Positions 35,801 through 46,758 of a DNA stretch of 64,000 bases are shown piece after piece. The notes below the pieces were generated by a model that was not told where the DNA came from, ran no database searches, and worked only from the letters and a program-made list of their open reading frames with translations. Both the position numbers and the translations under genes were made by a program. The stretch covers positions 62,001 to 126,000 of the forward strand of contig JABAYF010000028.1 in the NCBI GenBank assembly GCA_018609125.1. The letters run 5' to 3'. Source of the DNA: Candidatus Nanopelagicales bacterium (lineage in GTDB: Bacteria; Actinomycetota; Actinomycetes; S36-B12). Every line of letters starts with the position of its first letter. The first letter of the stretch is position 1.

Positions 35801-37072
35801 GCTGATGACCGACAGCCAGAGGTCACCTTGACCTGGGACGAGCCGATCAGGGTGAGTGGTATTCGCCTCGGCCTCAGCCCCCAACTTCCCGCATCTCGTC
35901 CGCTTTCAGTGACGGCCATCGTTAATGGCCTGCCCACAACGGTGGTGGCGAATGCAGATGGTGTCGTGCGTTTCCCGGCACAGGAGACAAACTCAATTAC
36001 ATTGGTATTTGTCAACAATCTCGCCCGTCGCACCTTGGACCCCCTGACCGCAAACGTGGAAATCCTTCCGGTTGGTGTCTCCGAGATTGGGCTCATCGGG
36101 CGTGATTCACTGGAGCGCGGACCCACCCCCGGCGACGTGATCAGCGTCGACTGCGCCAACGGTCCCACCGTAGAGATTGATGGCGTGGTCAAAGCGCGCA
36201 GTGAGGTGTCTGTCACCTACGGGCAGGTGCTTGCCGAAGCCCGGGTGCCAGCCAGTCTCTGCGGTGGGCGAACCGTGCTGCTCGAACGCGGCGAACACGC
36301 CATTGTCGTGGACTCCACCGCTGAATTCGTCGTGGACTCTGTCGTCTTGACCCCGGTGACTGACATCGGCATCCCGGCGGCGACGGGTGCGGCTGCGGTG
36401 ACGTCGTGGGAACCGGCGAGCAGGAGCCTGGTGGTCAATGCGCAGGCGGAGCCCCGAGTGCTGGAGTTGAATGAAAATGCCAACCCGGGCTGGGTCGCGA
36501 CAATCAATGAAGAGCCACTCACGGCGCTGCGCGTCGATGGATGGCGCCAAGCCTGGTGGATTCCAGCCGGTGTCGGCGGTGTCGTCTCTGTTGAGTTCGC
36601 CCCCGACACCACGTTCAGGGCTGGCTTAATCGCTGGTGCCATGGCTGTATTGGCGCTGGTGGCATTGTGCGCTATCCCGATACGGCGACGATGTGCACCC
36701 GTGGTCGTGCCCGTGCGTCCGTGGGAAGACTGGCTGCTGGCGGGTGTTGGAGTTGTGGCAGCCGGTCTTCTCGCCGGATTCGCCGGAGTGGTTGTATCAG
36801 GGGTAACGATGGCCATCGTGTGGAGCTATCGCCTGCGCCGCAGCCGAATCGGCTTGATCGTTGCAGTGCTGGGCGCCGCTACTGTTCTCGCCAGTATGTG
36901 GGCTTGGCCGCAGCGAGCAAGTGCACCGGCGTGGGTTGAGATAACGCTGACACTCCTTACGGTGCTGGGCTTGGCAGCCGCTGCCGCCCCGTGGCGTTGC
37001 CGCGCCGATGAGTCCACCGCTGAACCGGACGCTCCAGCACAAACCACGACGCAGTTGCCGCCAGCACGCTGA
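32852..37072 (+). CDS. aftD: AftD-like alpha-(1->3)-arabinofuranosyltransferase
   Basis: Very large membrane GT-C enzyme, 1406 residues. The first ~420 residues hold 11 or more membrane segments; the first external loop has the Asp pair of ADTKLDL (D56, D60) and YLFPMGPFFWF, the DUF3367 hallmark. A long extracytoplasmic part follows, with two discoidin/F5-8-type-C-like sugar-binding domains recognisable by AIDGDDQTWWAS (near 750) and LVDGSQETAWIA (near 970), then C-terminal membrane helices (about 1255-1380). In mycobacteria AftD adds arabinofuranose to arabinogalactan and lipoarabinomannan from decaprenyl-phosphoarabinose. The 3' end overlaps the convergent acyltransferase by 116 bases. Confidence 0.88.
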   Translation: MSETNTTRVVSTPAPASPEPSGGANEQFLSRWRYVAVALGLIALAFTQNPGRIAADTKLDLLVDPGGLMSRSFTLWEPLGFFGQLQNQGYGYLFPMGPFFWFFDLLGMPGWVAQRMWWSVLLVVAFAGAARVIQALGIPTFTPVAIGALSYALAPRMMTELTVLSAEVVPFALAPWVLLPLIYLTRGGSIRRAATFSGLAVFAVGGVNAVATIAVLPLAAWWIVYRFTGRARLVLGGWWVGAVALATAWWVIPLLLLGRYSPPFLDWIESASVTTAITAPDTALRGTSAWVAYVSELGGPVWPAGWVMVTTPLLIVISGITVVVGVVGVALHRNPYRVYLLSAVFAGLVLVTMGHLGPLQGFGSDTLHSLLDAALSPLRNTHKFDLILRLPLAIGVAYAMHRLMLARVGYPRLAKVAIVAVLVLVVSGATALVSGTSTLNRSFVEIPTYWQQAATWLEDRSDSGRALVVPGASFAVFSWGRTNDEPLQALGGSPWVVRDAVPLANAGAIRYLDAVNAQIDSGRDIAGLSTALARAGIEWVVLRNDIDVRQTGVPRTARVRQTLTSSPGLALVTSFGPIATLPNSDTLVVDRSLSNEVPPIEVWRVLPSPAQPDPRFALRAAEEVYVMSGSSEALADLADTEQLKDRVIVFAGDEQPLVDLNTPPTLRFGVTDSFQRSVVNFGLSRDNRSEVLSADTPLPVNRPVNDYLPVDPAGRQSVAEYINGTVQASSSASMGNNATVLHRENQAWSAIDGDDQTWWASAIVDFSKDEALGQWWQAQWAEPVFVDGVDIRLPPNAAEEGQYTITVGTDAGEAVSTIPAGAGWTRLATVAGLSKSLRITLDGVTGTAVPAQFGLAGVDLPVPIDRFVRTSGVVDGGPMVFRAEQGSRSGCLSVRGLVTCAPDLARFGAERSGIRRLVDVAAPGEYRIAMTLRPRIGDGLNRLLDGADIGDITAQASSTLTLDPGVAARSLVDGSQETAWIAGADDRQPEVTLTWDEPIRVSGIRLGLSPQLPASRPLSVTAIVNGLPTTVVANADGVVRFPAQETNSITLVFVNNLARRTLDPLTANVEILPVGVSEIGLIGRDSLERGPTPGDVISVDCANGPTVEIDGVVKARSEVSVTYGQVLAEARVPASLCGGRTVLLERGEHAIVVDSTAEFVVDSVVLTPVTDIGIPAATGAAAVTSWEPASRSLVVNAQAEPRVLELNENANPGWVATINEEPLTALRVDGWRQAWWIPAGVGGVVSVEFAPDTTFRAGLIAGAMAVLALVALCAIPIRRRCAPVVVPVRPWEDWLLAGVGVVAAGLLAGFAGVVVSGVTMAIVWSYRLRRSRIGLIVAVLGAATVLASMWAWPQRASAPAWVEITLTLLTVLGLAAAAAPWRCRADESTAEPDAPAQTTTQLPPAR

Positions 37073-38126
37073 CCAACACGGTCGCGATGAGCACCGGGAT
37101 GAAGCCGCCGCCAAAAATCGACAGGTTGAACACGTCAACAATGAGTCGAAGCAACACTAGGTGCCACAGGAAGATGCCGTAGGAAATGGTGCCCAGGTAC
37201 ACCACGACCGGGTGCTGCAGGAATCTTGACCAGGTGGAACCTGCATCCCATCGGCCGAAGAAGCCGGGCAGGAGAAAGAAAATGGCGATGATGGCGAAAG
37301 CGGCGTGCTTGACCGCGATCTGCGTGCCCGTTCCATCGACCAGATCGATAGGGCCACCCAGTGGGGTCGCGGCGATCACGTAAATGGCGGCCGCAGCTCC
37401 TAGGCAGATGGGAGTTTCCCGCGCCAGATCAACGACTCGGTTCATCCACCGTGGGGGATCGGGACGTTCCAATCGCGTCGAAACCACGGCCGCTGTCATG
37501 CCAACGGCGAACCAATCCAGATGGCTGATGATCCAAAGCCCGCTCAGCCCTGTGCCGCCGTCGAACAGGGTGCTGCGCCCGATGATGAAAACCCAGGTGA
37601 GGGTTGCCAGACCCGCAATAACCCAGAGTTGGGATTTGCTACTTCGGCTGGGATCACCGCGATGTCGACGCCCCGCCAGCCAGGCAAGCAGCGGCAGCAG
37701 GACATAAAAGGAGACCTCGGTAGCCAAACTCCAGGTCTGAGTGAGGCCCTCGAGAGTAAATCCGGGAATGTAAATGTGCAGCAGGCCCAGGTGCACGACC
37801 CAAAAGTCCCAGGGCACCGGCTGGATCTCTGGCAGTACCAGGATCGTGAACACAACCATGGCCCAGTACGCGGGCAGAATTCGGCCGGATCGACGCAGCG
37901 CATACGTACCCAGCCGAGGTGGGGATGAGGCAGCCATGGCACTACGCGCCCAGGGGCGGTAGAGCAAGAAGCCCGACAGAACGAAAAACAGGGTCACGCC
38001 AAAATCCATGCGTCCTAGCAGCGGACCTACGACGGGGGAGAAGCTTTCACCGGTCGTGAATGCGACGTGCGTGGTGAGCACAAGGAGGGCGGCGATGGCC
38101 CGATAGCCATCGAGGAGCGGAAACAC
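36957..38126 (-). CDS. Acyltransferase 3 family membrane protein (Rv0228/TmaT-like)
   Basis: Integral O-acyltransferase, 389 residues, about ten membrane segments. N-terminal LDGYRAIAALLVLTTH carries the catalytic His; FFVLSGFLLYRPW is the second family box and WFVLERPVQRW closes the domain. GTG 38126 gives the exact family start; no good SD. Homologues in Corynebacterineae (TmaT) acetylate trehalose monomycolate ahead of MmpL export, and are divergent from a DUF3068 gene as here. The acceptor in this organism is unknown. Its last 116 bases are antisense to the end of aftD. Confidence 0.87.
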   Translation of the reverse strand: MFPLLDGYRAIAALLVLTTHVAFTTGESFSPVVGPLLGRMDFGVTLFFVLSGFLLYRPWARSAMAASSPPRLGTYALRRSGRILPAYWAMVVFTILVLPEIQPVPWDFWVVHLGLLHIYIPGFTLEGLTQTWSLATEVSFYVLLPLLAWLAGRRHRGDPSRSSKSQLWVIAGLATLTWVFIIGRSTLFDGGTGLSGLWIISHLDWFAVGMTAAVVSTRLERPDPPRWMNRVVDLARETPICLGAAAAIYVIAATPLGGPIDLVDGTGTQIAVKHAAFAIIAIFFLLPGFFGRWDAGSTWSRFLQHPVVVYLGTISYGIFLWHLVLLRLIVDVFNLSIFGGGFIPVLIATVLVSVLAATASWFVLERPVQRWTHRRGNATGRQRLPSPAP

Positions 38127-38227
38127 TTACCCATGATGTCGCGAAGAAGCCTCACATGGCGGTGTTTTCCGCTACGGTTCCCACACGATGCCAGCATTTG
38201 ACTGGTAGCAATCACTTGGGAGGCGTG

Positions 38228-39199
38228 ATGAAGCGCGGTTTTGGCATTGTCTTGGTGGGAGTCGGCGTTTTTGCCCTCGTCCTCGCCGGACTACTTCGAT
38301 TCACCGTGGTTCCAGCGGTGGCACAAGCCCCACTGTCACCGGGTGAGGACACCGGCGGCGTCACTCAGACTGATCAAAGTGGCATCGCGGCCAAGCTCTT
38401 TGATCCAGCTACCCAGACCGAGCGCACCGATGTGCCGCTCACGGCCACGCGCTTCACCCGCGGCGACGTTCCGGCGAGCCAGACCACGGAGGCATTGAAC
38501 GCAAACCTGGCCATCTATGACTCCTTCCTTCGCGTGGAGGACAATGCCGGGGTCGTCGTGTCTGCAACCACCCTCCGCGTTGCCTTTGATCGAGTCTCCT
38601 CTGAACTGAGCAACTGCTGCGGCGCTAACTACGACGGGCTCGAAGTGGACTTCACCGGGGTCAATCCGTTGAAGTTCCCCGTGTTCACCAAGGCGCAGGA
38701 CTACAACTTCTTCGATACCGTGCTACAAGAGGCTCTCCCGATCACCTATATCGGTACCGAAGAGGTTGAGGGCTTGAGCGTGTATCGCTTCGAGCAGCAG
38801 TTTGAGGCCAAACAGATCGGATTCCTGGCCGTACCGGGTCCGCTCGTGGGTTCCCCGGCCGCGACCTATCAGGCGGCACGCTGGTACGCAAACTCTCGTG
38901 TCTTGTACGTGGAACCGACCACCGGATCGATCGTGAAGGGGGAGGAGCGTCAGGTACAGACCCTCCGCGGCCCGGACAACACAGACCAGGTCACCGTTAT
39001 TGACGCGGTACTCGGGACGACCGCCTCGGAAGTCACCGAGTCGGTAGACCTCGCGAAATCTCAGTCCTCCCTCATCAATCTCCTCAACACCACGGTCCCG
39101 ATCGCGGCCCTCATTCTCGGCCTGATCCTGCTCGCGGTCGGCATCGCCCTGTTGGCGACGTCGCGAAATGCAAGCCCGCGTCGAGTCACCACCGAGTGA
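38228..39199 (+). CDS. DUF3068 (PorA-family) two-anchor envelope protein (Rv0227c-like)
   Basis: 323 residues: N-terminal membrane anchor (about 4-30), a large extracytoplasmic domain of about 260 residues, and a C-terminal helix (TVPIAALILGLILLAVGIALL, seen as TVPIAALILGLILLA) before a short basic tail. This is the layout of DUF3068, found widely in actinobacteria. ATG 38228 follows GGGAGG. Mycobacterium places it (Rv0227c) next to the acyltransferase Rv0228, also divergent. Role in lipid or glycan transport is suggested by neighbours only. Confidence 0.85.
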   Translation: MKRGFGIVLVGVGVFALVLAGLLRFTVVPAVAQAPLSPGEDTGGVTQTDQSGIAAKLFDPATQTERTDVPLTATRFTRGDVPASQTTEALNANLAIYDSFLRVEDNAGVVVSATTLRVAFDRVSSELSNCCGANYDGLEVDFTGVNPLKFPVFTKAQDYNFFDTVLQEALPITYIGTEEVEGLSVYRFEQQFEAKQIGFLAVPGPLVGSPAATYQAARWYANSRVLYVEPTTGSIVKGEERQVQTLRGPDNTDQVTVIDAVLGTTASEVTESVDLAKSQSSLINLLNTTVPIAALILGLILLAVGIALLATSRNASPRRVTTE

Positions 39200-39212
39200 G
39201 TTCTTTCTCCGG

Positions 39213-39247
39213 CGAGGCCCGCGTTGATGAAGATCATGCGGGCCTCG
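39213..39247 (+). terminator. Hairpin terminator after the DUF3068 gene
   Basis: CGAGGCCCGC (39213-39222) and GCGGGCCTCG (39238-39247) form a perfect 10-pair stem with a 15-base loop, 13 bases after the stop. A U-run is lacking (TATCCTGTCC follows). Confidence 0.65.
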
Positions 39248-39361
39248 TATCCTGTCCAGACGCAGAAGTTATGCACTGATTACAGACATAGCTAATCGGT
39301 AGGCCCCTTAACGCATGCTTCTGCCCCCCACGAGCGCCATCCATCAACCGGAGTATGAGAC
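39248..39361 (+). promoter_or_regulatory. rpsA upstream/leader region
   Basis: The 114 bases between the terminator and rpsA must hold the rpsA promoter and 5' leader. AT-rich segments TTATGCA and CATAGCTAATC are candidate -10 regions, but I cannot choose between them. GGAG lies just ahead of the TTG start. Confidence 0.3.
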
Positions 39362-40840
39362 TTGACCTCCACGACATCCACCCCGACCGCTTCCACCTCA
39401 CCGCAGGTTGCCATTAATGACATTGGCACCGCTGAAGACTTCATGGCCGCCATTGACGCCACGATCAAGTACTTCGATGATGGCGACATTGTCGAAGGTG
39501 TGATCGTCAAGGTCGACCGCGACGAGGTACTGCTCGATATCGGCTACAAGACCGAAGGTGTCATCCCCTCCCGCGAGCTGTCCATCAAACATGATGTTGA
39601 CCCCAATGAGGTTGTCTCCGTTGGCGACAGCGTCGAGGCATTGGTTTTGCAGAAGGAAGATAAAGAAGGTCGCCTGATCCTGTCCAAGAAGCGCGCCCAA
39701 TACGAGCGAGCCTGGGGCACCATCGAAAAGGTCAAGGAAGAAGACGGTGTCGTGGAAGGCGCTGTCATTGAGGTTGTCAAGGGTGGCCTCATCATTGATA
39801 TTGGTTTGCGCGGCTTCCTGCCGGCTTCCCTGGTTGAGATGCGTCGCGTTCGCGACCTACAGCCTTACGTGGGCAAGACCCTCGAAGCCAAAATCATCGA
39901 GTTGGACAAGAACCGCAATAACGTGGTCCTGTCGCGACGGGCGTGGTTGGAGCAGACGCAAAGCGAGGTGCGCCAGACATTCCTCACCCAGTTGGGCAAG
40001 GGTCAAATTCGCAGCGGTGTCGTTTCCAGCATCGTGAACTTCGGTGCTTTCGTTGACCTTGGCGGCGTCGACGGTCTCGTTCACGTCTCCGAGTTGAGTT
40101 GGAAGCACATTGATCACCCCTCCGAGGTGGTCGAGGTCGGCCAAGAGGTCACCGTCGAGGTCTTGGACGTCGACATGGATCGCGAGCGCGTGTCACTGTC
40201 GCTGAAGGCGACCCAGGAGGATCCCTGGCAGCACTTCGCTCGCACCCATCAAATCGGTCAGGTCACACCGGGCAATGTCACCAAGTTGGTTCCCTTCGGC
40301 GCTTTCGTGCGAGTCGAAGAGGGGATCGAAGGTTTGGTGCACATCTCTGAACTCGCTGAACGTCATGTGGAGATCCCCGAGCAGATCGTGCAGGTCGGTG
40401 ACGAGATCTTCGTGAAGGTCATCGATATTGATCTCGAGCGCCGCCGGATTTCACTGAGCTTGAAGCAGGCCAATGAAACGACGTCCGGAGAGGCGGCGGT
40501 CGAAGAGTTTGATCCTTATCTTTACGGTATGGCCCCGGCCTTTGATGAGTCAGGCAATTACATCGGGCCCGAGGGCTTTGACCCGGAGACCGGTGAGTGG
40601 AAGGCAGAGTTTGAGTCACAGCGCACCGCCTGGGAGCAGGAATACGCTGATGCGCACGCGCGCTGGGAAGCGCACCGCAAGCAGGTTGACCAAGCCCGCA
40701 CCGCCGACCAGGCTGCTGCAGCAGAGGCTGGTGAATCCTCGGCGAACTACTCATCCGAGGAGCCGGCAGAAGATTCGGGCACGCTGGCCACTGACGAGGC
40801 GTTGCAGGCACTGCGCGACAAACTGACGGGCGATTCCTGA
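39362..40840 (+). CDS. rpsA: 30S ribosomal protein S1
   Basis: mRNA-binding ribosomal protein, 492 residues with four S1 (OB-fold) repeats: first near GDIVEGVIVKVDRDEVLLDIG, given as GDIVEGVIVKVD; second EGAVIEVVKGGLIIDIG; third GVVSSIVNFGAFVDLGG; fourth GNVTKLVPFGAFVRVEEG. The tail is acidic and low in complexity. TTG 39362 is taken as start because GGAG lies 8-9 bases upstream and the next ATG in frame is internal. Four-repeat S1 is the usual actinobacterial form. Confidence 0.95.
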   Translation: MTSTTSTPTASTSPQVAINDIGTAEDFMAAIDATIKYFDDGDIVEGVIVKVDRDEVLLDIGYKTEGVIPSRELSIKHDVDPNEVVSVGDSVEALVLQKEDKEGRLILSKKRAQYERAWGTIEKVKEEDGVVEGAVIEVVKGGLIIDIGLRGFLPASLVEMRRVRDLQPYVGKTLEAKIIELDKNRNNVVLSRRAWLEQTQSEVRQTFLTQLGKGQIRSGVVSSIVNFGAFVDLGGVDGLVHVSELSWKHIDHPSEVVEVGQEVTVEVLDVDMDRERVSLSLKATQEDPWQHFARTHQIGQVTPGNVTKLVPFGAFVRVEEGIEGLVHISELAERHVEIPEQIVQVGDEIFVKVIDIDLERRRISLSLKQANETTSGEAAVEEFDPYLYGMAPAFDESGNYIGPEGFDPETGEWKAEFESQRTAWEQEYADAHARWEAHRKQVDQARTADQAAAAEAGESSANYSSEEPAEDSGTLATDEALQALRDKLTGDS

Positions 40841-40860
40841 AAAACGCATTAGTTTCAGCA

Positions 40861-40884
40861 GTGACCGGGCGCTTGGGTTAACTT

Positions 40885-40898
<14 letters not shown>
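40861..40898 (+). promoter_or_regulatory. Inverted repeat enclosing the uvrB start codon
   Basis: GTGACCGG (40861-40868) and CCGGTCAC (40891-40898) are perfect complements with 22 bases between, so the GTG start at 40885 would sit in the loop. It could be an operator or translational hairpin; no SOS box of the CGAAC-N4-GTTCG kind is visible. Confidence 0.4.
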
Positions 40899-42948
<2,050 letters not shown>

Positions 42949-43014
42949 CCAGTAGGTGATGACACCCGGGTAAGGGCGAACGGTGCGTCACGGCGCCTGG
43001 GCCAGGATGCATGG

Positions 43015-43722
43015 TTACCAGCCGCGCTCGCGCCATTCAGCCAGGTGCGGCCGCTGCTCGCCCAGAGTCGTGTCATGACCGTGTCCGGGATAAATCGCGG
43101 TGTCGTCACCGAAGAGGTCGAAGATGTGACGCTCAACGCCACTGAGCAACTGATCGAAACGCTCCGGGTCATCCCAGGTCTTGCCGACGCCGCCGGGGAA
43201 GAGGCAGTCTCCGGTGAAAATATGCGATCGCCCGCCAGGCTCGGTGTAGGCCAAAGCGATGGAACCCTCGGTGTGGCCTTGAAGATGGATGGCGTCGAGA
43301 ACAATGCGGCCGAATGCCACGGTGTCGCCGTGGTCAAGGACACCTTCCGTAGCGACCGGGATGTCCTCAGCATCATGTCGCCCGGCATAGGTGACGGCCC
43401 CCGTTTGGGCAATGACTTCGGCGAGCCCCTGCCAGTGATCGGCGTGGCCGTGTGTGGTGACCACCTTGGTGAGCGGTGCACTAGCGGGTTCCATTGCGGC
43501 AGTCAAAGCGAGGAGCCGGTCAGGTTCAGCAGCGGCATCAATCAGGAGTTTCGCTCCCGTTTCTGTGCACGTGAGCAGGTAGGCATTGTTGTTGTAGGGC
43601 CCGACCGCGATCTTGGCGATGCGCAGTTTGTCCGTCTCACGCACCTGTGCGGGTGAGCCGACGGCAGGATCGCCGCCATAGGGAGCTGATGTGAAGATTT
43701 CTACGTTTTCGTGACCCGACAT
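43015..43722 (-). CDS. MBL-fold metal-dependent hydrolase (glyoxalase II-like)
   Basis: 235 residues. Zinc ligands are seen in THGHADHWQG (HxHxDH), TGDCLFPGG (Asp) and YPGHGHDTTL (His), the glyoxalase II/YcbL pattern. Codons upstream of ATG 43722 add seven residues but overlap the promoter region shared with uvrA. Mycobacterium has an equivalent gene (Rv1637c) next to uvrA. Substrate unknown; a thioester hydrolase role is the family default. Confidence 0.88.
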   Translation of the reverse strand: MSGHENVEIFTSAPYGGDPAVGSPAQVRETDKLRIAKIAVGPYNNNAYLLTCTETGAKLLIDAAAEPDRLLALTAAMEPASAPLTKVVTTHGHADHWQGLAEVIAQTGAVTYAGRHDAEDIPVATEGVLDHGDTVAFGRIVLDAIHLQGHTEGSIALAYTEPGGRSHIFTGDCLFPGGVGKTWDDPERFDQLLSGVERHIFDLFGDDTAIYPGHGHDTTLGEQRPHLAEWRERGW

Positions 43723-43734
43723 AGCCCCACCATA
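43723..43734 (-). promoter_or_regulatory. Putative -10 box, leaderless MBL-hydrolase mRNA
   Basis: Minus strand TATGGT (43734-43729), six bases, then ATG at 43722; no SD. Confidence 0.45.
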
Positions 43735-43753
43735 GGACGGCACCGATAGCGAC

Positions 43754-43766
43754 TACTGTGGCGGCT
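43754..43766 (+). promoter_or_regulatory. Putative -10 box, leaderless uvrA mRNA
   Basis: TACTGT (43754-43759), seven bases, then GTG at 43767. An earlier in-frame GTG (43758) overlaps the box itself. Confidence 0.4.
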
Positions 43767-46673
43767 GTGTCTGATCGCTTAATCGTGCGGGGTGCGCGGG
43801 AACACAACCTGAAGAACGTCTCGCTCGACCTACCCCGCGATGCGCTCATCGTCTTCACCGGGCTGTCTGGTTCGGGGAAGTCATCGTTGGCATTTGACAC
43901 AATTTTCGCCGAAGGACAACGCAGGTACGTTGAAAGCCTCTCCGCCTATGCCCGACAGTTCCTCGGTCAGCTGGATAAACCCGACGTTGATTTCATCGAA
44001 GGCTTGTCCCCAGCAGTGTCCATCGATCAAAAATCCACGTCGCGGAATCCTCGATCAACGGTGGGCACTATCACTGAGGTGTACGACTACTTGCGGTTGC
44101 TCTACGCCCGGATTGGCAAGCCACACTGCCCGATGTGCGGCGATCCGATTGCCCGGCAAAGTCCGCAACAGATCGTAGATCAGATTCTGGACTGGCCAGA
44201 GGGCACTCGCTTTGCCCTGCTCAGTCCGGTGGTGCGTGAACGTAAGGGTGAGTACGTTGACCTGCTGCGATCCTTCCAGGCCCAGGGCTATGCCCGAGTG
44301 CGGGTTGATGGTGAGTCCTACACCCTCGATGAGGTGCCTAAACTCAAGAAGTCTGAGAAGCATTCGATTGACGTGGTCATTGATCGGCTCGTGGTGAAGC
44401 CTTCGGCGCGCCGCCGCATTACCGACAGTGTTGAAACGGCGCTGGGGCTTTCGGCCGGATTGGTCATTGCTGAGCGAGTCAACCTCACCGATCCGGCGGA
44501 GCGGGAGCTCACGTTCAGTGAACACCTTGCCTGTCACAATGATGGGTTGTCTTTCGAAGAGTTAGAGCCTCGCTCCTTTTCGTTCAACTCCCCTTTTGGT
44601 GCCTGTCCGGACTGTTCCGGTCTAGGTACGCGGGTTGAGGTGGACGAGGAGTTGATCGTCCCCGATGACACGTTGACGCTGGCAGCAGGAGCCATCGCGC
44701 CATGGTCGAGCGGACATAATTCGGACTACTTCCTCAGACTGCTCACCGCACTGGGTGATGAATTAGGTTTCGATACCGAAACACCCTGGTCCATGCTCTC
44801 CTCGCGGTTACGCAAGGCGATCCTGCGCGGTCATGAGACGCAAGTGCATGTCCGATACCGCAATCGTTACGGCCGGCAGCGCAGTTACCACACCGCGTTC
44901 GAAGGAGTAATTCCTTTCGTTGAACGCCGGCATCGGGAGGCAGATTCTGACGCCGGCCGGGAACGATTCGCCGGCTTCATGCGTGAAGTGCCCTGTCCCT
45001 CATGTGGGGGAGCACGCCTGAAGCCGATGAGTCTTGCGGTCACCATTGACGGTAGAAACATCGCTGAAATTGCCAGGCTTCCCATCGGCTCGGCGGCCAC
45101 GGTATTGGCTGACCTGGTACTGAGTGAGCGAGATGCCCACATTGCCGAACGCGTGTTGAAGGAGGTGAACGAGCGACTCGCCTTTTTGGTGGATGTGGGT
45201 CTGGACTATTTATCCCTAGATCGAGCGGCGGGCACTTTGGCCGGCGGTGAAGCTCAACGTATTCGCCTCGCAACCCAGATCGGATCTGGCCTGGTCGGCG
45301 TGTTGTACGTGCTTGATGAGCCCAGTATTGGACTCCATCAGCGCGACAATCGCAGACTCATTGACACCCTGCTACGCCTGCGTGACCTGGGCAACACCCT
45401 GATTGTGGTGGAACACGACGAAGAGACCATTCAAAATGCTGACTGGATCGTAGATATCGGTCCCGGTGCTGGCGAGCATGGCGGCCATGTCGTGGTGAGT
45501 GGGCCCTATGAAAAACTCGTCAGGGCGAAGCAGTCTCTCACCGGTGATTATCTTTCTGGCCGACGGTCAATTGCGGTGCCATCGGTACGTCGTCCGATTG
45601 ACCCCGCACGGATACTGACCGTTGAAGGGGCGCGGGAAAACAACCTGGACAACGTGACGGTGGACATCCCGTTGGGAATTCTCGTCGCCGTAACAGGAGT
45701 GAGCGGCTCAGGAAAGTCCACCCTGGTTAACGACGTGCTGTACAACGTTTTGGCTCGAGACCTCAATGGTGCTCGCCTCGTGCCGGGCAGGCATCGCCGG
45801 ATCGCCGGTGTCGACCAGGTTGACAAGGTGGTCCATGTAGATCAGAGCCCCATCGGGCGCACGCCGCGCAGTAATCCAGCGACCTACACGGGCATGTTCG
45901 ACCACATTCGAAAACTATTCGCCCAAACACCAGAGGCGAAGGTGCGTGGATACCAACCGGGGCGCTTCTCTTTCAATGTCAAGGGGGGGCGCTGCGAGTC
46001 CTGTTCCGGCGACGGAACACTGCGCATCGAAATGAACTTCCTGCCCGACGTGTATGTCCCATGTGAAGTGTGTCAAGGCGCCCGCTACAACCGCGAAACC
46101 CTTGAGGTGCACTACAAATCCAAGACGATCGCCGACGTATTGAATTTGCCCATCGAGCAGGCACTAGATTTCTTCGCCGCCGTACCTCCAATCGCTCGAC
46201 ACCTAAGAACCTTGGTCGATGTGGGACTGGGCTATGTGCGCCTAGGCCAGTCTGCGCCCACCCTCTCCGGCGGTGAGGCACAGCGCGTGAAGTTAGCCGC
46301 AGAACTACAGAAGCGATCGACTGGACGAACGGTCTACGTTCTTGATGAACCAACAACCGGGTTGCACTTCGAAGACATCGCCAAGTTGCTGGCGGTACTG
46401 CAGGGTCTGGTTGACAAAGGCAACTCCATGATCGTGATCGAGCACAACCTTGATGTCATCAAATCTGCGGACTGGATTATCGACATGGGTCCCGAGGGTG
46501 GGTCCGGGGGCGGCCAGGTAGTTGCGGTCGGCCCCCCAGAGGTGATTGCGGCACACCCGACAAGCCACACCGGCCGGTTCCTCGCCCCGCTCTTACCTGA
46601 GGCCACGGCTAGTACGACGTCCATCAAACCGAAACGCAAGACGCCGCCGAAGAAGCCGGTTCGAGTTCGCTAA
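43767..46673 (+). CDS. uvrA: UvrABC excinuclease subunit A
   Basis: Damage-sensing ABC-type ATPase dimer of excision repair. 968 residues from GTG 43767, which gives the canonical [17 protein letters not shown] start. Two ATPase modules: [13 protein letters not shown] and [13 protein letters not shown] for Walker A, signatures [12 protein letters not shown] and [12 protein letters not shown]. Zinc modules are [15 protein letters not shown] with CPSCGGARL, and CESCSGDGT with CEVCQGARY. The basic [10 protein letters not shown] tail is typical of actinobacterial UvrA. Confidence 0.97.
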   Translation: MSDRLIVRGAREHNLKNVSLDLPRDALIVFTGLSGSGKSSLAFDTIFAEGQRRYVESLSAYARQFLGQLDKPDVDFIEGLSPAVSIDQKSTSRNPRSTVGTITEVYDYLRLLYARIGKPHCPMCGDPIARQSPQQIVDQILDWPEGTRFALLSPVVRERKGEYVDLLRSFQAQGYARVRVDGESYTLDEVPKLKKSEKHSIDVVIDRLVVKPSARRRITDSVETALGLSAGLVIAERVNLTDPAERELTFSEHLACHNDGLSFEELEPRSFSFNSPFGACPDCSGLGTRVEVDEELIVPDDTLTLAAGAIAPWSSGHNSDYFLRLLTALGDELGFDTETPWSMLSSRLRKAILRGHETQVHVRYRNRYGRQRSYHTAFEGVIPFVERRHREADSDAGRERFAGFMREVPCPSCGGARLKPMSLAVTIDGRNIAEIARLPIGSAATVLADLVLSERDAHIAERVLKEVNERLAFLVDVGLDYLSLDRAAGTLAGGEAQRIRLATQIGSGLVGVLYVLDEPSIGLHQRDNRRLIDTLLRLRDLGNTLIVVEHDEETIQNADWIVDIGPGAGEHGGHVVVSGPYEKLVRAKQSLTGDYLSGRRSIAVPSVRRPIDPARILTVEGARENNLDNVTVDIPLGILVAVTGVSGSGKSTLVNDVLYNVLARDLNGARLVPGRHRRIAGVDQVDKVVHVDQSPIGRTPRSNPATYTGMFDHIRKLFAQTPEAKVRGYQPGRFSFNVKGGRCESCSGDGTLRIEMNFLPDVYVPCEVCQGARYNRETLEVHYKSKTIADVLNLPIEQALDFFAAVPPIARHLRTLVDVGLGYVRLGQSAPTLSGGEAQRVKLAAELQKRSTGRTVYVLDEPTTGLHFEDIAKLLAVLQGLVDKGNSMIVIEHNLDVIKSADWIIDMGPEGGSGGGQVVAVGPPEVIAAHPTSHTGRFLAPLLPEATASTTSIKPKRKTPPKKPVRVR

Positions 46674-46758
46674 CCCGGCATGGAATGGCCTTCTGGGTTA
46701 ACCTAGGGCCCACGAGTTCAATGCTTATTAACACCCAACTTAACGGAAGCGGTAGGTC

